Notes under the pieces: generated by a model | The model's database searches: none | Told to the model about the DNA's origin: nothing | What the model saw: only the letters and a program-made list of their open reading frames with translations | DNA from: Quadrisphaera sp. DSM 44207 | GTDB taxonomy: Bacteria; Actinomycetota; Actinomycetes; Actinomycetales; Quadrisphaeraceae | Reading direction: 5' to 3' | Assembly (NCBI RefSeq): GCF_900101335.1 | Contig: NZ_FNKA01000001.1 | Location: forward strand, 744,001 to 808,000 | Length of the DNA: 64,000 bases | Position numbers and translations under genes: made by a program | Shown: piece by piece, positions 46,902 to 55,696 of the stretch | Numbering within the stretch: the stretch's first letter is position 1 | Layout: each line of letters begins with the position of its first letter

Positions 46902-48248
46902 CTACAGCGCCAGCTCGGCGGCGACCACGGCGGCGAGCCGGTCGGCGACGGCCTGCGCCTGGTCGGCCGCGGAGGCCTCCACCATCACCCGCACCAGCGG
47001 CTCGGTGCCCGAGGGGCGCAGCAGCACCCGCCCCGTCGTGCCCAGCTCCGCCTCGGCCTGCGCGACGGCGGCCCGCACGCCCTCGTGCGAGCTGGCCCGC
47101 GCCTTGTCGACGTCCGGGACGTTGACGAGCACCTGCGGCAGGCGCCGGACGACGGAGGCGACCTCGGCGAGCGGGCGGCCCAGCTCGGCCACGCGCGCCA
47201 GCAGGTGCAGCGCCGTCAGGACGCCGTCGCCGGTGGTCTGGTGGTCGAGCATCACGACGTGCCCGGACTGCTCGCCGCCGAGGCTGTAGCCGCCCTCGCG
47301 CATGGCCTCCAGCACGTAGCGGTCGCCGACGGCGGTCTGCACCACCCGCACGCCCGCCTCCCGCATCGCGAGGATCAGGCCGAGGTTGCTCATCACGGTC
47401 GCGACGAGCACGTCGCCGGCCAGCGCGCCCCGCTCCTTCAGCGCGAGCGCGAGCACGCCCATGACCTGGTCGCCGTCGACGAGCTCGCCCCTCGCGTCCA
47501 CGGCGAGGCAGCGGTCGGCGTCGCCGTCGAAGGCCACGCCGGCGTCCGCGCCCGCGGCCAGCACGGCCTCGCGCAGCGGCCCGGGGTGCGTCGAGCCGAC
47601 GCCGTCGTTGGTGTTCAGCCCGTCGGGCTCGGCGCCGAGGACGGTGACGTCGGCGCCCGCGCGGCGCAGCGCCTCCGGGCCCACCCACCACGCCGCGCCG
47701 TGGGCGCAGTCGACGACGACGCGCAGGCCGTCGAGGCGGTGCGGCGCGGAGGCGACCAGGTGCTCCACGTACCGCTGCGCGCCCGAGCCGTCGGGGCGCA
47801 CGCGGCCCACCGCGGCCCCGGTGGGGCGCTGCCACGGCTCGCGCAGGCGCGCCTCGATCGCGTCCTCGACCTCGTCGGGCAGCTTGTGCCCCCCGCGCGC
47901 GAAGAACTTGATGCCGTTGTCCGGCACCGGGTTGTGCGAGGCCGACAGGACGACGCCGAGGTCCGCGCCGGTGGCGGTCACCAGGTGCGCGATGCCCGGC
48001 GTCGGCAGGACGCCGACGTCCTGGACGTCGACGCCCGCGCTGGCCAGGCCGGCCACCACGGCGGCGGAGAGGAACTCCCCCGAGGCGCGCGGGTCGCGGC
48101 CGACCACCGCGCGAGGGCGGTGGCCGGCGAAGGCCCCGGCGTCGCCGAGGACGTGCGCGGCCGCGACGGACAGGTCCAGCGCCAGCTCGGCGGTGACGTC
48201 GACGTTCGCGAGCCCGCGCACGCCGTCGGTGCCGAACAGGCGTCCCAT
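46902..48248 (-). CDS. glmM: Phosphoglucosamine mutase
   Basis: A 448-aa enzyme isomerising glucosamine 6-phosphate to glucosamine 1-phosphate, the step after GlmS. The N-terminus is [11 protein letters not shown]. The phosphoserine is S104 in VVLSASHNP, the Mg2+ loop is [10 protein letters not shown], and the sugar/phosphate loops are LGGEQSGHV and [15 protein letters not shown] 48248 was chosen over a frame extending through rpsI. It follows rpsI by 29 nt, as in most actinobacteria, so it is probably cotranscribed with rplM-rpsI. Confidence 0.97.
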   Translation of the reverse strand: MGRLFGTDGVRGLANVDVTAELALDLSVAAAHVLGDAGAFAGHRPRAVVGRDPRASGEFLSAAVVAGLASAGVDVQDVGVLPTPGIAHLVTATGADLGVVLSASHNPVPDNGIKFFARGGHKLPDEVEDAIEARLREPWQRPTGAAVGRVRPDGSGAQRYVEHLVASAPHRLDGLRVVVDCAHGAAWWVGPEALRRAGADVTVLGAEPDGLNTNDGVGSTHPGPLREAVLAAGADAGVAFDGDADRCLAVDARGELVDGDQVMGVLALALKERGALAGDVLVATVMSNLGLILAMREAGVRVVQTAVGDRYVLEAMREGGYSLGGEQSGHVVMLDHQTTGDGVLTALHLLARVAELGRPLAEVASVVRRLPQVLVNVPDVDKARASSHEGVRAAVAQAEAELGTTGRVLLRPSGTEPLVRVMVEASAADQAQAVADRLAAVVAAELAL

Positions 48249-48277
48249 CGCGGGGCCGGTGCCAGACGGGCGGCGGG

Positions 48278-48778
48278 TCAGCGCTTGCTGTACTGGGGCG
48301 CCTTGCGGGCCTTCTTCAGACCGGCCTTCTTGCGCTCCGTGACGCGGGCGTCGCGGGTGAGGAAGCCGGCCTTCTTCAGCGAGGGCCGGTTGGCCTCGAC
48401 GTCCACCGCGTTCAGCGCGCGCGCCACGCCCAGGCGCAGGGCGCCGGCCTGGCCGGAGACGCCGCCGCCGTCGATGCGGGCGACGACGTCGAAGCGGCCC
48501 TCGACCTCGGTCACGCGCAGCGGGTCGCTGACCAGCTGCTGGTGCACCTTGTTCGGGAAGTAGTCGTCCAGCGGGCGGCCGTTGATGCTCCACTGCCCGG
48601 TGCCGGGGACGATGCGCACCCGGGCGACGGCCTCCTTGCGGCGGCCGGTCGCCGCGGCGGGGGCGATGATGCTGGCACCGCCGCTGGCGGCGCCGGGCGT
48701 GGAGGTGCTGTAGCTGCTCGGGGCGTCCTCGGCGTCGTACTCGACGCCGGCGTCCTGGGCGGAGGTGTCGGTGCTCAA
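48278..48778 (-). CDS. rpsI: 30S ribosomal protein S9
   Basis: A 166-aa protein. The conserved part begins at [18 protein letters not shown] (residue 45) and ends APQYSKR, the tail that reaches the ribosomal P site. The first 44 residues are an acidic/Ser/Ala extension not found in E. coli S9 but common in actinobacteria. The start is TTG 48778, preceded by TAGGAGA; no ATG or GTG fits better. It lies 8 nt after rplM and precedes glmM. Confidence 0.96.
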   Translation of the reverse strand: MSTDTSAQDAGVEYDAEDAPSSYSTSTPGAASGGASIIAPAAATGRRKEAVARVRIVPGTGQWSINGRPLDDYFPNKVHQQLVSDPLRVTEVEGRFDVVARIDGGGVSGQAGALRLGVARALNAVDVEANRPSLKKAGFLTRDARVTERKKAGLKKARKAPQYSKR

Positions 48779-48786
48779 CGGATCTC

Positions 48787-49230
48787 CTACTGCGCGACCT
48801 GGGTGAGGGTGTACGGCACGGGCTGCTGCGCCGCGTGCGGGTGCTCCGGGCCCGAGTAGACCTTGAGCTTGCTCAGCATCTGACGGCCGAGGCTGTTCTT
48901 GGGGATCATGCCGCGGATCGCCTTCTCGACCGCCCTCTCCGGGCGGCGGGCGAGCAGGTCGGTGTACAGCTCCGACTTCAAGCCGCCCGGGTAGCCGGAG
49001 TGGCGGTACGCGCGCTTCTTCTCCGACTTGCTGCCGGTCAGCACGACCTTGTCCGCGTTGACGATGATGACGAAGTCACCGGTGTCCACGTGCGGGGCGA
49101 AGACGGGCTTGTGCTTGCCGCGCAGCAGCTGCGCGGCCTGGCTGGCCAGGCGACCCAGGACGACGTCCGAGGCGTCGATGACGAACCAGCGCCGCTCGAC
49201 CGACTCGGGCTTGGGGGTGTACGTGCGCAC
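48787..49230 (-). CDS. rplM: 50S ribosomal protein L13
   Basis: A 147-aa early-assembly protein of the large subunit. Conserved [19 protein letters not shown] at the N-terminus, [37 protein letters not shown] and the signature [20 protein letters not shown] are all present. The frame extends 84 nt upstream, but GTG 49230 starts the conserved sequence and has GAAGG ahead. It heads rplM-rpsI-glmM. Separation from truA by 139 bp makes an own promoter likely. Confidence 0.97.
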   Translation of the reverse strand: MRTYTPKPESVERRWFVIDASDVVLGRLASQAAQLLRGKHKPVFAPHVDTGDFVIIVNADKVVLTGSKSEKKRAYRHSGYPGGLKSELYTDLLARRPERAVEKAIRGMIPKNSLGRQMLSKLKVYSGPEHPHAAQQPVPYTLTQVAQ

Positions 49231-49369
49231 GCTGGGACCTTCGCTGTCGTGGTGGGACCTGCCGGCTGCTGCGGCCCTGCGCCGGAGGAGTCGACGGCGT
49301 GCGGGGGCGCACAACGCCTGCCACAGTACCTGCGCGCGCCAGGGGCGGTCAAAGCGCGCGGCGGGCGCG

Positions 49370-49903
49370 TCAGAGCGCCTCGGGGTCGGTCGGCTCCGGG
49401 ACGACGTGCATCGCCGCCTCCTCCGCGGAGGACTGGCCGCCGTCCAGGCCGACGTCCTGCGCCACGGCGTCCTTCTCGGTGTCCGTGCCGGCGCCGGCGT
49501 CGGGCTCGACGATGCGACCGGCGCGCTCGTAGCCGACCTGGTCGTCGAGCAGCTCCCCGTCGTCGGGCTCGTCCGCGGGCGTCTCGGGGCCGTCGGCGCC
49601 GATCGCTCCGCCGGAGCCCGCGGGCGCGTCCGGCTCCTCCTGGGCGAGGCGGTCCTCCAGGGTCTCCCCGCGGTGCTCCTCCTCGGCGGTCAGCCCGTGG
49701 CGGAAGAGGGGGCTGGGCCGCTCCTCGGTGGTGTAGCCGCGCTCGAACTCCGCGCCGGTGACCCGGTCGTCGTTGATGTCGCCCGTCTCCAGGACGCCGT
49801 CGTGGTCCTGCGGCTCGGAGGCGACCGTGCGCTCCTCGAGGTCGTCGTCGGTGGCGCGCGGGTCGAACCGCTCGGCGTCGCTCTGGCGGGGCTGCTCGGT
49901 CAT
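49370..49903 (-). CDS. DUF5709 domain protein, possibly translated separately
   Basis: From ATG 49903 the frame gives a 177-aa acidic protein. It contains the DUF5709 core [18 protein letters not shown], then [22 protein letters not shown], matching small actinobacterial proteins of unknown function. A GGAG sits 1 nt before the ATG and AGGG a little further up, so independent initiation is possible despite the lack of a stop codon after TruA. The last 80 residues are low-complexity and acidic. No function can be given. Confidence 0.7.
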   Translation of the reverse strand: MTEQPRQSDAERFDPRATDDDLEERTVASEPQDHDGVLETGDINDDRVTGAEFERGYTTEERPSPLFRHGLTAEEEHRGETLEDRLAQEEPDAPAGSGGAIGADGPETPADEPDDGELLDDQVGYERAGRIVEPDAGAGTDTEKDAVAQDVGLDGGQSSAEEAAMHVVPEPTDPEAL

Positions 49904-50692
49904 GCTCCGACCCTGCCACGGCCCCGCAGGCGCGTCGCGGCGGGAGCGGGCCGCGCGGGCCCGCTCGGCCAGCTGCTCGTCGGGCGGGTAGTCCACCGCC
50001 TCCAGGACGAGGCCGCGGGCCGGCGCCACCTGCACCGCGCCGTCGCGGACGCCGGCGCGCAGCACCCGCTCCGGCCACTCCACCGGCCGCCGGGCCTGCC
50101 CCACCGCCAGGAGGGCGCCGACGAGGGCGCGCACCATGGAGTGGCAGAAGGCGTCGGCGACCACGGTGGCGACCACGAGGCCGTCGGCGTCGCGGCGCCA
50201 GTCGCAGCGCAGCAGGGTGCGCACCGTCGTCGCGCCCGAGCGCGGGCGGCAGTACGCGGCGAAGTCGTGCAGCCCCACCAGCGCGGCGGCGGCGCGGTCC
50301 ATCGCAGCGACGTCGAGGGCGCCGGCGGGGGCGCGCACGCCCACCACGTCCCGGCGGCGCAGCGGCGGCACGCCGGCGGGGTCGTCGCCCACGCGGTAGG
50401 CGTAGCGGCGGCGCAGCGCGGAGAACCGGGCGTCGAAGCCCGCCGGGGCGGGCGCGGCGGAGCGCACGAGCACGTCGGGGGGCAGCACGCCGCCCAGGCG
50501 GTCGCGCAGGGCCTGCCCCGGCGGCCGGGAGGAGCGGCCCGGCGCCGCGCGCCACGCCGGCGCGGGCAGGTCGACGGAGCACACCTGACCGGTGGCGTGG
50601 ACGCCGGCGTCCGTGCGCCCGGCCACCGCGGTCGCGGGCGGCGCCGGCAGGCGCAGGACCCGCGCCAGGGCCGCCTCGAGCTCCCCCTGCAC
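49370..50692 (-). CDS. truA: tRNA pseudouridine(38-40) synthase TruA fused in frame to a DUF5709 protein
   Basis: Residues 1 to about 258 are TruA. The catalytic Asp is in [44 protein letters not shown] and [17 protein letters not shown] follow, then LVLEAVDYP. The essential N-terminal strand (LDLSYDGTDFAGWARQPGLRT) is encoded in the same frame directly upstream, up to about 50774, but no ATG, GTG or TTG precedes it. GTG 50692 would remove it, so the true start is non-canonical, mutated or mis-sequenced. At the other end no stop separates TruA from the next gene: [14 protein letters not shown] runs into a DUF5709 protein of 177 aa. Confidence 0.85.
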   Translation of the reverse strand: MQGELEAALARVLRLPAPPATAVAGRTDAGVHATGQVCSVDLPAPAWRAAPGRSSRPPGQALRDRLGGVLPPDVLVRSAAPAPAGFDARFSALRRRYAYRVGDDPAGVPPLRRRDVVGVRAPAGALDVAAMDRAAAALVGLHDFAAYCRPRSGATTVRTLLRCDWRRDADGLVVATVVADAFCHSMVRALVGALLAVGQARRPVEWPERVLRAGVRDGAVQVAPARGLVLEAVDYPPDEQLAERARAARSRRDAPAGPWQGRSMTEQPRQSDAERFDPRATDDDLEERTVASEPQDHDGVLETGDINDDRVTGAEFERGYTTEERPSPLFRHGLTAEEEHRGETLEDRLAQEEPDAPAGSGGAIGADGPETPADEPDDGELLDDQVGYERAGRIVEPDAGAGTDTEKDAVAQDVGLDGGQSSAEEAAMHVVPEPTDPEAL

Positions 50693-50767
50693 CGTGCGCA
50701 GCCCCGGCTGGCGGGCCCAGCCCGCGAAGTCCGTGCCGTCGTAGGACAGGTCGAGGCGGACGCGGAC

Positions 50768-50801
50768 GAGCCCGCCGCCCCCGGACGGGGGTGGCGGGCT
50801 C
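50768..50801 (-). terminator. Hairpin between rplQ and truA
   Basis: Arms GAGCCCGCC-x-CCCCC and GGGGG-x-GGCGGGCTC (50768-50782, 50787-50801) pair with one internal mismatch and a 4-nt loop, 20 nt after the rplQ stop. It overlaps the codons where truA translation should begin. Confidence 0.7.
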
Positions 50802-50820
50802 GCCGGGCTGGGACCTGGGC

Positions 50821-51489
50821 TCAGGCCCGCTCCTCCGGTGCCGGCACGGCGCCGTCCGCCAGCTGCTCGTCGACCGCGGTCTCCGAGCTGGTGACGGCGG
50901 TGGCCCCGCCGGGCTGCGTGGTCGCGGTGTCCGCGGGCGCGTCGGTCGTCGGCGCGCTCGCCGCCTCGGCGTCGGCGTCCGACCCCGCAGCGTCCGACCC
51001 CGCAGCGTCCGGCCCCGCAGCGTCCGGCCCCGCAGCGGCGGCCGGGACGGCCGCCGGGGCGACGGCGCGGTCGCGGGCGGCGCGGGAGGTGGCGGCCTCG
51101 GCCTCGCGCACGGTGGCGGCGCGGGCGGTCAGCGGCTCGAGCACCAGCTCGATGACCGCCATCGGGGCGTTGTCGCCCTTGCGCGGCCCGATCTTGGTGA
51201 TGCGGGTGTAGCCGCCCTGGCGCTCGGCCATCGCCGGGGCGATCTCGGTGAAGAGCTCGTGGACGACGCCCTTGTCGCGGACGACGGTCAGGACCCGCCG
51301 GCGCGCGGCGAGGTCACCGCGCTTGGCGAAGGTGACCAGGCGCTCGGCCAGCGGGCGCAGCCGCTTGGCCTTGGCCTCGGTCGTGGTGATGCTGCGGTGC
51401 TCGAACAGCTGGCTGGCCAGACCGGCGAGCAGCATCCGCTCGTGCGCCGGGCCACCGCCGAGCCGCGGACCCTTGGTGGGCGTGGGCAT
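50821..51489 (-). CDS. rplQ: 50S ribosomal protein L17 with long acidic tail
   Basis: Residues 1-125 are a complete L17: [39 protein letters not shown], and [24 protein letters not shown] (the block [18 protein letters not shown]). Another 97 residues rich in Ala, Asp, Pro and Thr follow, including [19 protein letters not shown] from a 15-bp tandem repeat. Actinobacterial L17 often has such tails; this one is long (222 aa in all against 118 in E. coli). It is the last gene of the alpha-type cluster rpsM-rpsK-rpoA-rplQ. Confidence 0.96.
   Translation of the reverse strand: MPTPTKGPRLGGGPAHERMLLAGLASQLFEHRSITTTEAKAKRLRPLAERLVTFAKRGDLAARRRVLTVVRDKGVVHELFTEIAPAMAERQGGYTRITKIGPRKGDNAPMAVIELVLEPLTARAATVREAEAATSRAARDRAVAPAAVPAAAAGPDAAGPDAAGSDAAGSDADAEAASAPTTDAPADTATTQPGGATAVTSSETAVDEQLADGAVPAPEERA
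50977..51036. repeat. 15-bp tandem repeat in the rplQ tail
   Basis: Four copies of GTCCGRCCCCGCAGC (starts 50977, 50992, 51007, 51022), two of each variant, encoding the five-residue repeat [10 protein letters not shown]. Confidence 0.92.
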
Positions 51490-51552
51490 GGTCGTCGATC
51501 TCCTGTGGTCGGTCGGGAGGGGGCCGGCCGACCGGCCGGTCCCCTCCCCGGG

Positions 51553-52569
51553 TCAGTACTGCTCGGTCTCGGCGTAGGCGGAGTCGTCGTCGGCGCCGAA
51601 GCTGTCGACGGCCGCGCCGGGGTCGAACCCGGGCGGTGAGTCCTTCAGCTGCAGGCCCATGCCCTGCAGCTTGACCTTGACCTCGTCGATGGACTTCGCG
51701 CCGAAGTTGCGGATGTCCATCAGGTCGGCCTCGCTGCGCGCGGTCAGCTCGCCCACGGTGTGGATGCCCTCGCGCTTGAGGCAGTTGTAGGAGCGGACGG
51801 TCAGCTCCAGCTCCTCGATCGGCAGGGCGAGGTCCGCCGCGAGCGCGGCGTCCGTCGGCGAGGGGCCCATGTCGATGCCCTCGGCCTCGAGGTTGAGCTC
51901 GCGGGCGAGGCCGAAGAGCTCCATGAGCGTCTTGCCGGCGCTGGCCATGGCGTCGCGCGGGTGCGTCGACGGCTTGGTCTCGACGTCGACGACGAGGCGG
52001 TCGAAGTCGGTGCGCTGCTCGACGCGGGTCGCCTCGACCTTGTACGTGACCTTCAGGACCGGCGAGTAGATGGAGTCGACCGGGATCCGGCCGATCTCGG
52101 CGTCACCGCTCTTGTTCTGGTTGGCCGAGACGTAGCCGCGGCCGCGCTCGACGGTCAGCTCGACCTCCAGGCGCGCGCTCTCGTTGAGCGTGGCCAGCAC
52201 GAGGTCGGGGTTGTGCACCTCCACGCCGGCGGGCGGGGCGATGTCGGCGGCCGTCACGGCGCCGGGGCCCTGCTTGCGCAGGTACATCACGACCGGCTCG
52301 TCGTGCTCGGAGGAGACGACGAGGGACTTGATGTTGAGGATGAGCTCGGTGACGTCCTCCTTGACGCCCGGCACGGTGGTGAACTCGTGCAGGACGCCGT
52401 CGATGCGGATGCTCGTCACGGCGGCACCCGGGATGGAGGACAGCAGGGTGCGGCGCAGGGAGTTGCCGAGGGTGTAGCCGAAGCCCGGCTCGAGGGGCTC
52501 GATGACGAAGCGCGAGCGGTGCTCGGCGACGCTGTCCTCGACCAGGGCGGGGCGCTGTGCGATCAGCAC
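51553..52569 (-). CDS. rpoA: DNA-directed RNA polymerase subunit alpha
   Basis: A 338-aa alpha subunit. The N-terminal assembly domain has [21 protein letters not shown] and [19 protein letters not shown]. The C-terminal domain that binds UP elements and activators has [20 protein letters not shown], then [19 protein letters not shown]. The start is GTG 52569. In many bacteria rpsD sits between rpsK and rpoA; here it is absent, as in Streptomyces. Confidence 0.98.
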   Translation of the reverse strand: MLIAQRPALVEDSVAEHRSRFVIEPLEPGFGYTLGNSLRRTLLSSIPGAAVTSIRIDGVLHEFTTVPGVKEDVTELILNIKSLVVSSEHDEPVVMYLRKQGPGAVTAADIAPPAGVEVHNPDLVLATLNESARLEVELTVERGRGYVSANQNKSGDAEIGRIPVDSIYSPVLKVTYKVEATRVEQRTDFDRLVVDVETKPSTHPRDAMASAGKTLMELFGLARELNLEAEGIDMGPSPTDAALAADLALPIEELELTVRSYNCLKREGIHTVGELTARSEADLMDIRNFGAKSIDEVKVKLQGMGLQLKDSPPGFDPGAAVDSFGADDDSAYAETEQY

Positions 52570-52693
52570 TTCGGTGCCTTCCTGCCGGGATCCGCCATAT
52601 GACCCCGGCGTGCGGCCCGGGCGGGCTCGGTCCGCCGCCCGGGGTGGTGCTCGGTGGTGAGTCCGGTGGTGCGTTCGGTGGTGAGCTGGGAGC

Positions 52694-53107
52694 TCAGACG
52701 CGGCGGCGCTTGGGCGGCCGGGTGCCGTTGTACGGCGTGGGGGTGACGTCCTGGATCGAGCCGACCTCCAGGCCCGTGGCCTGCAGGGAGCGGATCGCGG
52801 TCTCGCGGCCGGAGCCGGGGCCCTTGACGAAGACGTCGACCTTGCGCATGCCGTGCTCCTGCGCGCGGCGGGCGGCCGCCTCGGCGGCCATCTGCGCGGC
52901 GAACGGCGTGGACTTCCGCGAGCCCTTGAAGCCGACCTGGCCGGCGGAGGCCCACGAGATCACGGCGCCGCTGGGGTCCGTGATCGAGACGATCGTGTTG
53001 TTGAAGGTGCTCTTGATGTGCGCCTGGCCGACGGAGACGTTCTTGCGCTCCTTGCGGCGGGGACGGCGGGCGGCGCCGGCGGCGGCGCGGCGGGTCTGGG
53101 GGGGCAT
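52694..53107 (-). CDS. rpsK: 30S ribosomal protein S11
   Basis: A 137-aa platform protein. Conserved [39 protein letters not shown], and the C-terminal [17 protein letters not shown]. The Arg/Ala-rich first 25 residues are the usual basic extension. ATG 53107 follows AGGAAG. The 124-bp gap to rpoA contains several copies of CGGTGGTG but no clear terminator. Confidence 0.98.
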   Translation of the reverse strand: MPPQTRRAAAGAARRPRRKERKNVSVGQAHIKSTFNNTIVSITDPSGAVISWASAGQVGFKGSRKSTPFAAQMAAEAAARRAQEHGMRKVDVFVKGPGSGRETAIRSLQATGLEVGSIQDVTPTPYNGTRPPKRRRV

Positions 53108-53156
53108 GCGCGGTCTCTTCCTGGAGGGGCTGTCGAGGGGGCGGTGGGGCCGGGGC

Positions 53157-53537
53157 CTACTTGCGCCCGGCCTTCTTCTTGCCGGCGACGGTGCGCTTGG
53201 GACCCTTGCGGGTGCGCGCGTTCGTCTTGGTGCGCTGGCCGCGCACCGGCAGGCCGCGGCGGTGGCGCAGGCCCTCGTAGCTGCCGATCTCCACCTTGCG
53301 GCGGATGTCGGCCGCCACCTCGCGGCGCAGGTCGCCCTCGACCCGGAAGTTCGCCTCGATGTAGTCGCGCAGGGCGACGAGCTCGTCCTCGCCCATGTCA
53401 CGCACCCGCCGGTCCGGGCTGATCCCGGTCGCGGTGAGCAGCTCCTTGGCGCGGGTGCGCCCCACGCCGAAGATGTAGGTGAGCGCCACCTCGACCCGCT
53501 TCTCGCGGGGGAGGTCGACGCCGACGATGCGTGCCAT
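53157..53537 (-). CDS. rpsM: 30S ribosomal protein S13
   Basis: A 126-aa head protein contacting L5 and P-site tRNA. Conserved [53 protein letters not shown] and basic C-terminus [12 protein letters not shown] 53537 starts the conserved sequence. Because the upstream rpmJ frame has lost its stop codon, that frame now runs 140 nt into this gene. Confidence 0.98.
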   Translation of the reverse strand: MARIVGVDLPREKRVEVALTYIFGVGRTRAKELLTATGISPDRRVRDMGEDELVALRDYIEANFRVEGDLRREVAADIRRKVEIGSYEGLRHRRGLPVRGQRTKTNARTRKGPKRTVAGKKKAGRK

Positions 53538-53814
53538 GTGTCCGGGGCCTCTCAGGGGACCGGAGGTTTGGAGCAGCACCGCTCCCGCCGGACCGGCGGG
53601 TCCCCGGCCTCCGGACCGGGGGTGTCGGTCCGCCCGAGGGCGGACCGGGTGCTGCGGGGAGGGGCGGGACGCTCGGCGCCGTCCCGGGGTGCCGGGGAGG
53701 GCAGCCCTGGCGCTGCTTGTGGCGCAGGTTCTCGCAGATCACCATGACCCGGCCGTGGCGGCGGATCACCTTGCACTTGTCGCAGATCTTCTTGACGCTG
53801 GGCTTGACCTTCAT
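53398..53814 (-). CDS. rpmJ: 50S ribosomal protein L36 with missing stop codon
   Basis: Residues 1-37 are an exact-length L36: [20 protein letters not shown] through [10 protein letters not shown], with the zinc ligands C11, C14, C27 and H32. Normal L36 ends here. At 53701-53703 the codon is TGC where the family has a stop (a C in place of the A of TGA). The frame continues for 101 more residues of Pro/Arg-rich sequence to 53398, overlapping rpsM. Either L36 carries a 10-kDa tail, which is hard to accommodate, or the base is a sequencing error. The canonical gene is 53704-53814 plus stop. Confidence 0.85.
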   Translation of the reverse strand: MKVKPSVKKICDKCKVIRRHGRVMVICENLRHKQRQGCPPRHPGTAPSVPPLPAAPGPPSGGPTPPVRRPGTRRSGGSGAAPNLRSPERPRTHGTHRRRRPPPREAGRGGAHLHLRRGAHPRQGAAHRDRDQPGPAGA

Positions 53815-53863
53815 CGATCTTCCTCGCGGGGCCGGGGCCCGGAGCGGGGCCCGTGGGGGTGGG

Positions 53864-54085
53864 TCACTTGTAGCGGTAGACGATGCGCCCGCGGGACAGG
53901 TCGTACGGGCTCAGCTCCACCACCACGCGGTCCTCGGGGAGGATCCGGATGTAGTGCTGCCGCATCTTGCCGGAGATGTGCGCGAGCACCTTGTGGCCGT
54001 TGGAGAGCTCCACGCGGAACATCGCGTTGGGGAGCGCCTCCACCACCGAGCCCTCGATCTCGATGACGCCGTCCTTCTTGGGCAT
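53864..54085 (-). CDS. infA: Translation initiation factor IF-1
   Basis: A 73-aa S1/OB-fold protein that occupies the ribosomal A site during initiation. [40 protein letters not shown] and [20 protein letters not shown] cover the whole family length. GGAGG precedes ATG 54085. The 196-bp upstream gap to map is long enough to contain the promoter of the infA-rpmJ-rpsM-rpsK-rpoA-rplQ operon; no clear boxes were identified. Confidence 0.98.
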   Translation of the reverse strand: MPKKDGVIEIEGSVVEALPNAMFRVELSNGHKVLAHISGKMRQHYIRILPEDRVVVELSPYDLSRGRIVYRYK

Positions 54086-54281
54086 GTCCTCCGCTCACCG
54101 ACCGGCCCGCTGCGCGGGGCGGTCCGCCGTCCTTGGTCCGCGCGCGCGTGGTCGGCGCTCGCGGTCGTGGTCCCGGCCCCCGCTCCACCGCGGCCACCCG
54201 CGCAGCGGGGGCGGTGGCCGCACGAGGCCGACTCCCCAGGGTACGCCACCGGCCCGCGGGATCGGAAATCGCCGGCGCCGC

Positions 54282-55106
54282 TCAGTCCAGCGGCGCGACC
54301 TCCACGCCGAGCTCGGCCAGGCGCGCGCGGCCGCCGTCGGGGGCGGTCAGCACCCACGGCCCGGCGGGGCCGAGGGCGACGGTGTGCTCCCAGTGGGCCG
54401 CGCGCGAGCCGTCGGTGGTCACGACCGTCCACTCGTCGTCCAGGACGTCGGTCTCGGCGGTGCCGCGGGCGAGCATCGGCTCCACCGCCACGCACAGGCC
54501 CGGCTTGAGCCTCGGGCCGCGCGCGGAGGTGCGGTGGTTGAGCACCTCGGGCGCCTGGTGCATGGCGGTGCCGATGCCGTGCCCGACGTAGCCCTCGACG
54601 ATGGCGGCCCGGCCGGCCACGGCGTCCTCGACGGCCGCGCCGACGTCGCCCAGGCGCCCGCCGACCGCCACGGCCGCCAGGCCCGCCCACATCGCCTGCT
54701 CGGTGGCCAGCACCAGCTCCGCGTCGGCGGGGTCGGCCGGGTCCAGCACCGCGGTGAACGCCGCGTCGCCGTGCCAGCCCGCGCCGTCGACCTCCACGAA
54801 CGCGCCGCAGTCCACGGACACGACGTCCCCGGGGGCCAGCACGCGCCCGCCCGGGATCCCGTGGACGACCTCCTCGTTGACGGAGACGCACAGCACCGCC
54901 GGGTAGCCGTGGTAGCCGAGGAAGGAGGGCCGGGCGCCGGCGCTCTCGATCACCCGCGCCGCGACGGCGTCGAGGTCGGCCGTGGTCAGGCCCGGGCGCA
55001 CCGCCTCGCGCACGGCGGCCAGGGCGTCGGCGACCACGAGCCCCGCGCGGCGCATCGCCCGCACCTGCGCGGGGGTCTTGTACTCGATCCGGTCGCGTCC
55101 CAGCAC
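54282..55106 (-). CDS. map: Type I methionine aminopeptidase
   Basis: A 274-aa di-metal peptidase removing initiator methionine. The metal ligands lie in VVSVDCGAFVEVDGAGWHGDAAFT (two Asp; quoted as VVSVDCGAF and GWHGDAAFT), YVGHGIGTAMHQAP (His), VAVEPML (Glu) and WEHTVAL (Glu). The family signature SVNEEVVHGIPGGRVL is present. It follows adk by 17 nt in the conserved secY-adk-map order. Confidence 0.97.
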   Translation of the reverse strand: MLGRDRIEYKTPAQVRAMRRAGLVVADALAAVREAVRPGLTTADLDAVAARVIESAGARPSFLGYHGYPAVLCVSVNEEVVHGIPGGRVLAPGDVVSVDCGAFVEVDGAGWHGDAAFTAVLDPADPADAELVLATEQAMWAGLAAVAVGGRLGDVGAAVEDAVAGRAAIVEGYVGHGIGTAMHQAPEVLNHRTSARGPRLKPGLCVAVEPMLARGTAETDVLDDEWTVVTTDGSRAAHWEHTVALGPAGPWVLTAPDGGRARLAELGVEVAPLD

Positions 55107-55123
55107 GGCGCCGCCGACCGCTC

Positions 55124-55696
55124 TCAGGCCCGGCCGTCGAGGGCGGCGACGACCCGGGCGGTGACCTCCTCGACCGGCCCGATGCCGTCGACGCGGCGCA
55201 GCAGGCCCCGGGAGGCGTACAGGTCCGTCAGCGGGGCCGTCTGCTCCCGGTAGACCTCCAGGCGCCGGCGCACGACGGCCTCGTCGTCGTCCGCGCGCCC
55301 GTCGACGGCGGCCCGCCTGCGCAGGCGCCCCACGACCTCCTCCTCGTCGGCGACGAGCTCGACGACGGCGTCCAGGCCGGCGCCGGCCCCGGCGAGCATG
55401 CCGTCGAGCTCCTCGACCTGCGCCGTCGTGCGCGGGTAGCCGTCGAGGAGGAAGCCCCCGGCGGCGTCCGGCTGCGCCAGCCGGTCGGCGACCATCGCGT
55501 TGACGACCTCGTCCGGCACGTACTCCCCGGCGTCCATGTACTGCTGCGCGCGGCGGCCGAGCTCGGTCTGCTCCTTCGCGTTGCGCCGGAAGATGTCGCC
55601 GGTGGAGATGGCGGGGACGCCGAGCCGCTCGGCGAGCAGGGCGGCCTGCGTGCCCTTGCCGGCTCCGGGCGGGCCGAGGAGGACCAGTCGCGTCAT
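55124..55696 (-). CDS. adk: Adenylate kinase
   Basis: A 190-aa enzyme interconverting ATP, ADP and AMP. The P-loop is LGPPGAGKGTQAALLAERLG (residues 6-25). AMP-binding ISTGDIFRRN and FLLDGYPRTTAQVEELD follow, then a short LID typical of actinobacterial Adk, without zinc cysteines. ATG 55696 overlaps the secY stop as ATGA, so the two are translationally coupled. Confidence 0.97.
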   Translation of the reverse strand: MTRLVLLGPPGAGKGTQAALLAERLGVPAISTGDIFRRNAKEQTELGRRAQQYMDAGEYVPDEVVNAMVADRLAQPDAAGGFLLDGYPRTTAQVEELDGMLAGAGAGLDAVVELVADEEEVVGRLRRRAAVDGRADDDEAVVRRRLEVYREQTAPLTDLYASRGLLRRVDGIGPVEEVTARVVAALDGRA

